Of a DNA stretch of 55,599 nucleotides, positions 33,678 to 40,475 are shown in pieces. Below the pieces are notes generated by a model that saw only the letters and a list, made by a program, of their open reading frames with translations, was not told where the DNA came from and searched no databases. A program made the translations under genes and the position numbers. This DNA comes from Rhodoplanes serenus (GTDB lineage: Bacteria > Pseudomonadota > Alphaproteobacteria > Rhizobiales > Xanthobacteraceae). The first letter of the stretch is position 1, and each line of letters begins with the position of its first letter. The stretch spans positions 1-55,599 of the forward strand of contig CAMDDZ010000033.1 in assembly GCA_945893145.1 (NCBI GenBank), in the 5' to 3' direction.

Positions 33678-34348
33678 TAGTGAATAAGGCTACGGCGGCG
33701 CGCCTCGAAGACCGCCTCGGTCTTGGAGTGCACCTCGAGCTTGCGGTAGATGCTCTTGAGGTGGCTGTGGACCGTCGCGGCGCTGATGCCGTAAATCTTC
33801 GACGTCTCGGTGTAAGAAAACCCCTTGGCGATCATCTCCAGGATTTCCTGTTCGCGCCGGGTCAATTTGGTTTCGCCGGCAGGCTCCGGTTTTTCGGCGG
33901 CCACCCTGGTTTGCAACCTGTTCAGAAGCTTTCGCGCGATCATCGGCGAGAGCGGCGAGCCGCCATCCCGCAATGAGTGAATGTCACGTTTGAGTTCTTC
34001 CAGCGCGGTGCCCTTCAGCAGATAACCGTCGGCGCCAGCCTCCAGGGCGGCAGTGACGGTCTTCTCATCGCCGAAGGTGGTGACGACCAGAACGCTGCAT
34101 TCCGGACGAAGCGCCTTCAATTTCCGGATGACGTCGATTCCCGAGATGTCCGGCAGGCCGATATCCACCAGCACGATGTCCAGCGCCAGATGCGGAATTG
34201 CGGCATTGGCCGCCTTTCCTTCGGAAAACTCCGCCACGACCGCGTAGTCCGGGTCTTCCTGCAACAGCGAAACGATCATCTTTCGCAACGCAGGATCGTC
34301 CTCGACAATCGCCGTACGGATTGGCTCCTTCAGTTTGGCGGCCGTCAC
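33677..34348 (-). CDS. NarL/FixJ-type response regulator
   Basis: A regulator of about 223 residues. The receiver domain has the acidic pocket in AIVEDDPALRK, the phospho-aspartate in DIVLVDIGLPDISG, Thr in LVVTTFGDE and Lys in GYLLKGTALEEL. The C-terminal LuxR-type helix-turn-helix is LTRREQEILEMIAKGFSYTE to ATVHSHLKSIYRKLEV. The start is uncertain: GTG at 34348 or TTG at 34354. It is the likely partner of the convergent histidine kinase. Its targets are unknown, but the nearest genes are the tRNA array, the oxygenase and the HNH gene. Confidence 0.92.
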   Translation of the reverse strand: MTAAKLKEPIRTAIVEDDPALRKMIVSLLQEDPDYAVVAEFSEGKAANAAIPHLALDIVLVDIGLPDISGIDVIRKLKALRPECSVLVVTTFGDEKTVTAALEAGADGYLLKGTALEELKRDIHSLRDGGSPLSPMIARKLLNRLQTRVAAEKPEPAGETKLTRREQEILEMIAKGFSYTETSKIYGISAATVHSHLKSIYRKLEVHSKTEAVFEARRRSLIH

Positions 34349-34432
34349 GACCAAGTTCCGGGCATACGTTCCATGTTGCAGCTTAGCACGTTCGCAAGCA
34401 TGACGAGTCGCCGCCCATCGGCCGGCCCAATC

Positions 34433-34517
34433 TGGTTGCAGGGGATGGGAATCGAACCCACTGTGCCTTTCGGCATCAGGTTATGAGCCTGATCAGCGCC
34501 CGGTGCTCGTCCCTGCG
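34433..34517 (-). tRNA. CAT-anticodon tRNA with long variable arm, initiator-like acceptor
   Basis: 85 nt. Acceptor CGCAGGG/CCCTGCA leaves a C1-A72 mismatch, the mark of bacterial initiator tRNA, then A73 and encoded CCA. Stem TCAGG/CCTGA, loop CTCATAA, anticodon at 34483-34485. The variable region is a hairpin (TGCC GAAA GGCA), which no normal Met or fMet tRNA has. T-arm GTGGG TTCGATT CCCAT. Confidence 0.75.
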
Positions 34518-34521
34518 TGAA

Positions 34522-34578
34522 TGGTGCCGGGCTTGAACTCCCGGCGGCGCGTCAGTTCATCCGTGATCGCGCGAAGTA
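34522..34578 (-). pseudogene. tRNA remnant
   Basis: It ends in GGCACCA after a T-arm-like GGGAGTTCAAGCCC, in the array's spacing pattern, but no acceptor or anticodon arm can be closed. Probably a decayed tRNA next to the repeat at 34589-34619. Confidence 0.35.
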
Positions 34579-34617
34579 CAAATAAAAGTCCTGCGAAGCG
34601 CGTTACTCGAAGCAGGC

Positions 34618-34701
34618 TGGCGGAGGGTGAAGGAATCGAACCATCACCGTTTCCGGGGCGCGGTTTTCGGGACCGCTCGACCACCTTGGTCGCCACCCTC
34701 C
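34618..34701 (-). tRNA. tRNA-Ser(CGA)
   Basis: Class II, 84 nt. Acceptor GGAGGGT/ACCCTCC is perfect, G73, encoded CCA. Stem GCGGT/ACCGC, loop CCCGAAA, anticodon at 34667-34669; position 33 is C, not T. The variable arm CCG GAAA CGG is as expected for Ser. The T-stem has one mismatch. Confidence 0.8.
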
Positions 34702-34702
34702 G

Positions 34703-34775
34703 TCTTCTCCGGCGGACTCGAACCGCCGACCTCCGGCTTCGGACGCCAGTGCTCTTCCGGCTGAGCTAGGAGAAG
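34703..34775 (-). tRNA. tRNA-Arg(CCG)
   Basis: Acceptor CTTCTCC/GGAGAAG is perfect, A73, no encoded CCA (next bases CGG). Stem CTGGC/GCCGG, loop GTCCGAA, anticodon at 34740-34742. All arms are canonical. It may be the resident chromosomal gene beside which the array grew, since it lacks the encoded CCA of its neighbours. Confidence 0.9.
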
Positions 34776-34777
34776 CC

Positions 34778-35314
34778 TTACTCGGCGAGCTCGCTGTCCC
34801 AGTAGAGATAGTCGAGCCAGCTTTCGTGCAGGTAGTTCGGCGGCAGCAGACGCTTGGCCGCCATCAGTTCGTGCGGGGTCGGCTGCGCCGGCGGCCGCAT
34901 CGGGCGCATGTCGGTGCGGTTGCCTTTCCTGAGATTGCACGGGTCGCAGGCCGCCACGATGTTGTCCCACGCGGTAACGCCGCCGCGCGAACGCGGAATG
35001 ACGTGCTCGAACGTCAGTTCGTTGCTCGGAAACCGCTCGCCGCAGTATTGGCAGCGGAAGCGATCGCGCAGGAACACGTTGAAGCGCGTGAACGCCACAC
35101 GGTGCGGCCGCGGCACGTAGGTCCGCATCGCGACCACCGACGGCAGCCGCATCGTCCGCGACGGGCTGCGCACCACCTCGTCGTATTCAGCCACCACCGA
35201 GACGTGATCCTTCACGACCGCCGTGATGGCGTCCTGCCAGGGCAGCGTCGAGAGCGGAAAGTAACTCAACGGCCGGAAGTCGGCATTGAGCACGAGCGCA
35301 GGATGGGCCTGCAT
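34778..35314 (-). CDS. HNH endonuclease family protein
   Basis: A 178-residue protein with an HNH zinc-nuclease core: CQYCGERF, FEHVIPRSRGG (first His of the motif), WDNIVAACDPCNLRKGN (Asn and second Cys pair). The N-terminal 80 residues (LVLNADFRPLSYFPLSTLPW) match a conserved alphaproteobacterial group of stand-alone HNH proteins whose role is unsettled. It ends 3 bases from the Arg(CCG) tRNA and starts 26 bases from the next tRNA, all on one strand, so it may be co-transcribed with the array. Confidence 0.92.
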   Translation of the reverse strand: MQAHPALVLNADFRPLSYFPLSTLPWQDAITAVVKDHVSVVAEYDEVVRSPSRTMRLPSVVAMRTYVPRPHRVAFTRFNVFLRDRFRCQYCGERFPSNELTFEHVIPRSRGGVTAWDNIVAACDPCNLRKGNRTDMRPMRPPAQPTPHELMAAKRLLPPNYLHESWLDYLYWDSELAE

Positions 35315-35339
35315 GACGACCTCCGGTTTGTGGGTTGAA

Positions 35340-35430
35340 TGGTGAGCGCATCCGGTAACGATCCGGACCTAGAACAGCCGTCCGCTGCTAAAGGGCTTAT
35401 AAGGCCCTCTCGTGCCCTGCACCTGCGCCC
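35340..35430 (-). tRNA. TAT-anticodon (Ile, AUA) tRNA with long variable arm
   Basis: 91 nt. Acceptor GGGCGCA/TGCGCTC, A73, encoded CCA. D-stem GTGC/GCAC. Anticodon stem AGGGC/GCCCT, loop CTTATAA, anticodon at 35399-35401. Variable arm AGCAG CGGACGG CTGTT. T-arm TCCGG ATCGTTA CCGGA. Bacteria normally read AUA with a modified CAU tRNA, and isoleucine tRNAs are class I, so both anticodon and body are unusual. Confidence 0.68.
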
Positions 35431-35461
35431 AAGGATTGCGCCCAGGGATCGGTCTGAGAGT

Positions 35462-35536
35462 TGGCGCGCCGTATGGGACTCGAACCCATCTCAGCCGCTA
35501 GACAGGCGGCCTGCCTCACCCGATGCATCACGACGC
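35462..35536 (-). tRNA. tRNA-Asp(GTC)
   Basis: Acceptor GCGTCGT/ACGGCGC, G73 as expected for Asp, encoded CCA. Stem GCCGC/GCGGC, loop CTGTCTA, anticodon at 35501-35503. T-arm ATGGG TTCGAGT CCCAT. Confidence 0.87.
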
Positions 35537-35542
35537 TTGCGT

Positions 35543-35618
35543 TGGTGTGCTTGGTCCGACTCGAACGGACACTGGACGGCTTCTCGAACCGTTCCCTCTG
35601 CCATTGGGGTACAAGCAC
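35543..35618 (-). tRNA. Leu-anticodon (GAG) tRNA of class I form
   Basis: 76 nt. Acceptor GTGCTTG/CAAGCAC is perfect, A73, encoded CCA. Stem ACGGT/GCCGT, loop TCGAGAA, anticodon at 35583-35585; position 33 is C. The variable loop is only CCAGT, although leucine tRNAs normally have a long variable arm. Confidence 0.72.
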
Positions 35619-35619
35619 G

Positions 35620-35695
35620 TGGTGGACACCCCCGGCCACGATCCGGGATCTGATCGGTTAAGAACCGACCGCTTTGCCAATTAAGCTAGGTGTCC
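35620..35695 (-). tRNA. tRNA-Lys(CTT)
   Basis: Acceptor GGACACC/GGTGTCC is perfect, A73, encoded CCA. Loop TTCTTAA, anticodon at 35660-35662. T-arm CCCGG ATCGTGG CCGGG has an A54 loop. One base separates it from the GAG tRNA. Confidence 0.85.
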
Positions 35696-35711
35696 GGATC
35701 AGCGAATGTGT

Positions 35712-35794
35712 TGGCGAACCCCGGTGGTTTCGATCCACGTGGCGACGGCTTAAAAGGCCGCTCCCTCTCCATTCGGGTTTAAGCCTCGGGGTCC
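35712..35794 (-). tRNA. tRNA-Lys(TTT)
   Basis: Acceptor GGACCCC/GGGGTTC with wobble pairs, G73, encoded CCA. Stem GCGGC/GCCGT, loop CTTTTAA, anticodon at 35752-35754. The D region is about 7 bases longer than normal (GAGGCTTAAACCCG), possibly a small insertion. Confidence 0.75.
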
Positions 35795-35795
35795 G

Positions 35796-35869
35796 TGGTC
35801 CTTCCGCGTGGTAACGATCCACGGTCGCTCGGTTATCGGCCGAGTGCTCTGCCTTTGAGCTACGGAAGG
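35796..35869 (-). tRNA. tRNA-Ile(GAT)
   Basis: Acceptor CCTTCCG/CGGAAGG is perfect, A73, encoded CCA. Stem CTCGG/CCGAG, loop CCGATAA, anticodon at 35835-35837; position 33 is C. The D-arm is canonical; T-arm CGTGG ATCGTTA CCACG. Confidence 0.82.
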
Positions 35870-35872
35870 AAA

Positions 35873-35947
35873 TGGTGCGTCTTGCAGGTGTCGATCCTGC
35901 CGCCTCCGCTATGTCGAAGCGGCGCTCTACCGCTGAGCTAAAGACGC
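35873..35947 (-). tRNA. tRNA-Val(GAC)
   Basis: Acceptor GCGTCTT/AAGACGC is perfect, A73, encoded CCA. Stem CCGCT/AGCGG, loop TCGACAT, anticodon at 35913-35915; position 33 is C. The D-arm TAGCTCAGCGGTAGAGC is canonical. Confidence 0.84.
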
Positions 35948-35952
35948 GCGAT

Positions 35953-36027
35953 TGGTGCTCCCTGACGGACTCGAACCGCCGATGTCTGGATGTAAGCCAG
36001 ATGCCTTAGCCGCTTGGCGAAGGGAGC
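35953..36027 (-). tRNA. tRNA-Val(TAC)
   Basis: Acceptor GCTCCCT/AGGGAGC is perfect, A73, encoded CCA. Stem TCTGG/CCAGA, loop CTTACAT with normal T33, anticodon at 35992-35994. T-loop TTCGAGT. Confidence 0.86.
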
Positions 36028-36028
36028 T

Positions 36029-36105
36029 TGGTGCCTGCGGTGGGCTTCGATCCCACACTGAACCGGATTTAAGCCGGCTGCCTCTACCGGTTGGGCTACG
36101 CAGGC
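36029..36105 (-). tRNA. Leu-anticodon (TAA) tRNA of class I form
   Basis: 77 nt. Acceptor GCCTGCG/CGCAGGC is perfect, A73, encoded CCA. Stem GCCGG/CCGGT, loop CTTAAAT, anticodon at 36069-36071. Short variable loop (TCAGT) instead of the long arm. The D-arm TAGCCCAACCGGTAGAGGC is shared with the next two tRNAs. Confidence 0.77.
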
Positions 36106-36119
36106 ATCGGGGCATGATC

Positions 36120-36195
36120 TGGTGCATGCGGAAGGATTCGAACCTTCACTATGCGGAGTTTGAAACCGCCGCCTCTGCCGTTGGGCTACACATGC
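36120..36195 (-). tRNA. Leu-anticodon (CAA) tRNA of class I form
   Basis: 76 nt. Acceptor GCATGTG/CGCATGC, A73, encoded CCA. Stem GCGGT/TCCGC with a T-T closing mismatch, loop TTCAAAC, anticodon at 36160-36162. Variable loop ATAGT, no long arm. T-arm GAAGG TTCGAAT CCTTC. Confidence 0.75.
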
Positions 36196-36233
36196 AACGA
36201 TAAGAACCGATTGCAACGATCAGTACCGATTGG
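36196..36233. repeat. Imperfect 19-bp tandem duplication
   Basis: AACGATAAGAACCGATTGC is followed directly by AACGATCAGTACCGATTGG (16 of 19 identical), in the spacer between two Leu-type tRNAs. It overlaps the CCA end of the next tRNA and may be a trace of unequal recombination in the array. Confidence 0.6.
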
Positions 36234-36307
36234 TGCGCCGGGTGAGATTCGAACTCACACTGCTCGCATTCTGAGTGCGATGCCTCCTGCCGTTGGGCTA
36301 CCGGCGC
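36231..36307 (-). tRNA. Leu-anticodon (CAG) tRNA of class I form
   Basis: 77 nt. Acceptor GCGCCGG/CCGGCGC is perfect, A73, encoded CCA. Stem TCGCA/TGCGA, loop CTCAGAA, anticodon at 36271-36273. Variable loop GCAGT, no long arm. T-arm GTGAG TTCGAAT CTCAC. This is the cleanest example of a class I Leu-anticodon tRNA in the set. Confidence 0.82.
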
Positions 36308-36325
36308 CAGGTTCCTTTCCAAATC

Positions 36326-36399
36326 TGGTGCTCTCTACAGGTTACGATCCTGTGTCTGCGCATTACCAAAGCGCTGTCCTGCCATTGAACGAAGAGAGC
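36326..36399 (-). tRNA. tRNA-Thr(GGT)
   Basis: Acceptor GCTCTCT/AGAGAGC is perfect, A73, encoded CCA. Stem GCGCT/TGCGC with a T-T closing mismatch, loop TTGGTAA, anticodon at 36365-36367. T-arm ACAGG ATCGTAA CCTGT. Closely related to the remnant at 30134-30191. Confidence 0.8.
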
Positions 36400-36401
36400 G
36401 T

Positions 36402-36477
36402 TGGTGCCCGCAGCATCGATTCGAACGCGCATCTCTCCAGGTACAAACCGGAGCTCTACCAATTGAGCTATACGGGC
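36402..36477 (-). tRNA. tRNA-Thr(TGT)
   Basis: First complete tRNA of the array in the direction of transcription. Acceptor GCCCGTA/TGCGGGC, A73, encoded CCA. Stem TCCGG/CTGGA, loop TTTGTAC, anticodon at 36443-36445. The D-arm is canonical; the T-stem is poorly paired. Confidence 0.78.
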
Positions 36478-36479
36478 GA

Positions 36480-36520
36480 TGGTGATGGAGCTGACAGCTC
36501 AACTGAGCTATGCCAGCGCA
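36480..36520 (-). pseudogene. tRNA remnant at the 5' edge of the array
   Basis: It has a D-arm (ATAGCTCAGTTGAGC) and an end reading CATCACCA in the correct spacing, but the anticodon and T-arms are gone. Probably an internally deleted tRNA. Confidence 0.5.
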
Positions 36521-37131
36521 AATCAGGCAAATCAGAACGTCCACGCCGGAAACCAGAACGCCCAAGCGAAGGCGGCCTACCGGTCGCGTCGTGCTCGCGG
36601 GGCGCGCGTTGCGCCATGCACGAGCAAAACTGTCTTGCCCTTTCGGGCAAAGACCGGAGACGGTCTTCGGATGTGGAGCGGGGTTTACCCCGGTGGCCGT
36701 CTCGGCCTCTGCCTGTCCGGCAGAGGGAGCGGCCCCTACCGGTTAGCGATGTCCGCAGCCCTGTTCGGGCTTCCAAATCGGTTGGAAGCCTGTCGCGCAG
36801 GCGCGCGCGGATAACCGATCGCTCGACCAATCACTTGGCCGGGCGGCGGTTAGCGCGGTGGCGACATATGAGCGTATCGAACGCATGGCTTCCTCGATTT
36901 CGAGCGCGGTGTATCTCACGGTAGTCGTGAAAAATCAATGAGCGGTTCGATGAATTGATTTGAAAGAACGATCGTTGCCGCTGATGGGTGGCAAAACGAA
37001 ATGAAAAATCCGCCGCGAGCGTTCAGCCGCAGCAATATAATTTTCGCAAGCGTCGTTGGCGTGCCGGTCGCTAGAGTATGAGACCGAAAAATGAAAACCG
37101 ATTTCCGGAAAAGATTATGTTCAAACAAGAC
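36521..37131. other. Long intergenic region on the 5' side of the tRNA array
   Basis: About 610 bases without a convincing protein gene. The left half is GC-rich and packed with hairpins (see 36601-36802). The right half is AT-richer, with AATATAATTTTCG at 37035-37047, and is the likely place for the array promoter. Decayed GAGCATGATC-family sequence occupies about 37081-37122. Frames open here on the plus strand run antisense through tRNAs and show no protein features. Confidence 0.5.
36601..36802 (-). ncRNA. String of short hairpins, possible structured leader RNA
   Basis: Consecutive inverted repeats lie almost end to end: 36601-36615, 36635-36650, 36651-36666, 36679-36692, 36695-36707, 36707-36725, 36757-36771, 36771-36787 and 36788-36802. 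Stems are 5-7 bp and loops 3-5 nt; read on the array strand, one loop is a GAAA tetraloop in TTGCCC-GAAA-GGGCAA. The strand is inferred from the array downstream. It matches no RNA family I know. It may be the leader of the array transcript, decayed tRNA arms, or a repeat cluster. Confidence 0.4.
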
Positions 37132-37134
37132 GCT

Positions 37135-37171
37135 AGAGACTGATCCAATCAATTGAATCGGATCAGTCTCT
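37135..37171. repeat. Palindrome related to the one at cpaA, near the DsbA-like gene end
   Basis: AGAGACTGATCC (37135-37146) pairs with GGATCAGTCTCT (37160-37171) around an AATTGAAT-rich centre. It is linked on its left to AAGACGC and a decayed GAGCATGATC repeat, so the whole is the composite element of 13313-13413 in reverse orientation. A T-run follows on the plus strand. Confidence 0.75.
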
Positions 37172-37189
37172 CGTTTTTATGAAGGAAAA

Positions 37190-37867
37190 TTAACAAACGA
37201 CTTTCTTGCACGTGCGCACCGAGCGCACGAGCTTGCGCAATGGCTCGAGCCCGGGATGTCCGAGCACCGCGACGCCCTGGATCACGTAGGCCGGCGTTGC
37301 GACAATCTTGGTCGCGTCGCCAAGCTGCGCGTGTGTTTTCATCGTCTCGGTGGTGCGGTCAGCGTTGGCGATCTCGATGATCTTGTTGCGGTCGAGCCGC
37401 ATCGCATCGACCACCGCGAGCCCGCGGGCGCCGTCGATCGTACCGCGGCCGGCGTAAATCCGCTTGCGGAACTCGAGCCAGCGCTGCGGTGGCACCAGCT
37501 CCCTGACCGCAAGCTCGATGCGCGCGCCCTCGACCGATTGCACCGACAGCGTCGGATACGGCACGAACACCAGCCGCAACGCTTTATCCGTGCGCACCAG
37601 GTCGTCGATGTCGCGCGCCGCCTCGCGGCAGAACGGACAATTGAGGTCGTACCACTGGTAAAGCGTCACATCGCCTTTGGGATTGCCGGCAACCACGCTG
37701 CCGGGCAGCCGTTCCAGCTGCGCCAACTGATCGGCGGTCAGGCTGTGATTGGTGAGAAGATCGCCGTCGTCAGCCTTGATCGGGAATTGCGCCGGGCCGA
37801 ACTGCTGCGCGCCCGCGCCGAGCGGCAAAACAACAAGCAGAAATGCAAGAGCGATCCGGACCATCAT
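37190..37867 (-). CDS. DsbA-family thiol oxidoreductase
   Basis: A 225-residue periplasmic protein. A signal peptide (MMVRIALAFLLVVLPLGAGA) is followed by a thioredoxin fold with the active site YDLNCPFCREAARD (CPFC), an inserted helical domain and the cis-proline region VATPAYVIQG. A C-terminal pair of cysteines (RTCKKVVC) is unusual and could be structural. It resembles DsbG/ScsC-type proteins more than classic DsbA. The ATG at 37867 is used; a TTG at 37885 would touch the next gene. Confidence 0.87.
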   Translation of the reverse strand: MMVRIALAFLLVVLPLGAGAQQFGPAQFPIKADDGDLLTNHSLTADQLAQLERLPGSVVAGNPKGDVTLYQWYDLNCPFCREAARDIDDLVRTDKALRLVFVPYPTLSVQSVEGARIELAVRELVPPQRWLEFRKRIYAGRGTIDGARGLAVVDAMRLDRNKIIEIANADRTTETMKTHAQLGDATKIVATPAYVIQGVAVLGHPGLEPLRKLVRSVRTCKKVVC

Positions 37868-37881
37868 GGGGCCGATATCTA

Positions 37882-38829
37882 TCAATAGCCGCGACCACGG
37901 TCGATCACATTATCGAGCGGCAGGCCGCACTCGAAGCGCTCGATCTGCGCAATGACATTGTCGGCAAAGGCGCGGGGCGCAATGTCGCCGGCGTTGTGCG
38001 GCGTAATGGTCACCTTGGGATGCGACCAGAGCGGACTCGTTGCCGGCAAAGGCTCCTCGGCGAACACGTCGAGCGTTGCGCCGGCGAGCGACCCTTCGTC
38101 GAGCGCCGCCAGGATGTCGGCTTCGACCTGAAGCTGGCCGCGTGCCGCGTTGATGAGGAAGGCGCCGCCGGCCGCGCCGTCGCGCTTGAGTTTGCGCAGC
38201 AGCGCGAGATTGAGCAGGCCCTCGGTCTGCGGCGTCCGCGGCAGGAGACAAACGAGAATTTCGCTGCGCGCCAGAAAAGCGTCGAGACCGGCCGTGCCGT
38301 GAAAGGTTTCGAGGCCGGGGCTGTTGCGCGGCGTGCGGCTCCAGCCCGCGACTTTGAAGCCGAGCCGCCCAACCGCGCTCGCCGCCGCCAATCCGATCAC
38401 GCCAAGACCCATGATGCCGACCGCGACTTCGCTCGCGGCGGGCTGGGGATTCACCCGCCAGACGCGCTCGCGCTGCTGCGCGTCATAGGTCCGCTGACGG
38501 CGATGGTGCATGAGCACGTGCAGCACGACATACTCAGTCATGCGCATGGTCAGATCGGGATGCGCGACGCGCGCGATCGGAACCGCCGGTAGCGCCGCAT
38601 CGGTCAACAGGCGATCGACGCCGGCGCCGAGATTGATGATGGCCTTGAGGTTGGGAAAGCGCGCCAGCAATCCGTGCGGTGGCAACCATACGCAGGCGTA
38701 GGCGATGTCGGATGCGTTGCCGATATGGTCGGGCCACAGGCGCACCTCGCGCCCCCTCGCCCGCTCGCGCAGCAGCGCCAGCCACTCCCCGGCTTGCGGA
38801 CCATCGACGGCGAGCAGGATGGCGCTCAT
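37882..38829 (-). CDS. ghrA: Glyoxylate/hydroxypyruvate reductase A-type dehydrogenase
   Basis: A 315-residue D-2-hydroxyacid dehydrogenase. The NAD(P)-binding motif is in VGIMGLGVIGLAAASAVGRL (about residue 140), and the catalytic Arg, Glu and His lie in INAARGQL, DVFAEEPLP and TPHNAGD. LINLGAGVDRLL-like sequence near residue 65 and the length match the GhrA group, which reduces glyoxylate and hydroxypyruvate in the cytoplasm. It starts 4 bases before the end of the upstream ABC gene's spacer and is co-directional with the Yej operon. Confidence 0.9.
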   Translation of the reverse strand: MSAILLAVDGPQAGEWLALLRERARGREVRLWPDHIGNASDIAYACVWLPPHGLLARFPNLKAIINLGAGVDRLLTDAALPAVPIARVAHPDLTMRMTEYVVLHVLMHHRRQRTYDAQQRERVWRVNPQPAASEVAVGIMGLGVIGLAAASAVGRLGFKVAGWSRTPRNSPGLETFHGTAGLDAFLARSEILVCLLPRTPQTEGLLNLALLRKLKRDGAAGGAFLINAARGQLQVEADILAALDEGSLAGATLDVFAEEPLPATSPLWSHPKVTITPHNAGDIAPRAFADNVIAQIERFECGLPLDNVIDRGRGY

Positions 38830-38832
38830 CGC

Positions 38833-40470
<1,638 letters not shown>

Positions 40471-40475
40471 GGCGC

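Noticed and set aside
36151..36924. A 257-codon open frame on the plus strand
   Set aside because: It runs antisense through several tRNAs and the hairpin cluster, has biased composition and no protein-like features.
29175..37131. Prophage or integrative conjugative element
   Set aside because: No integrase, relaxase, terminase, capsid or transfer gene is present, and the enclosed genes look chromosomal. A remnant remains possible, but no att sites were found by eye.
36521..37131. tmRNA, RNase P RNA or 6S RNA in the hairpin-rich region
   Set aside because: The conserved cores of these RNAs (for example a tag reading frame with an Ala-tRNA-like end) are not visible; the region is only a series of small hairpins.
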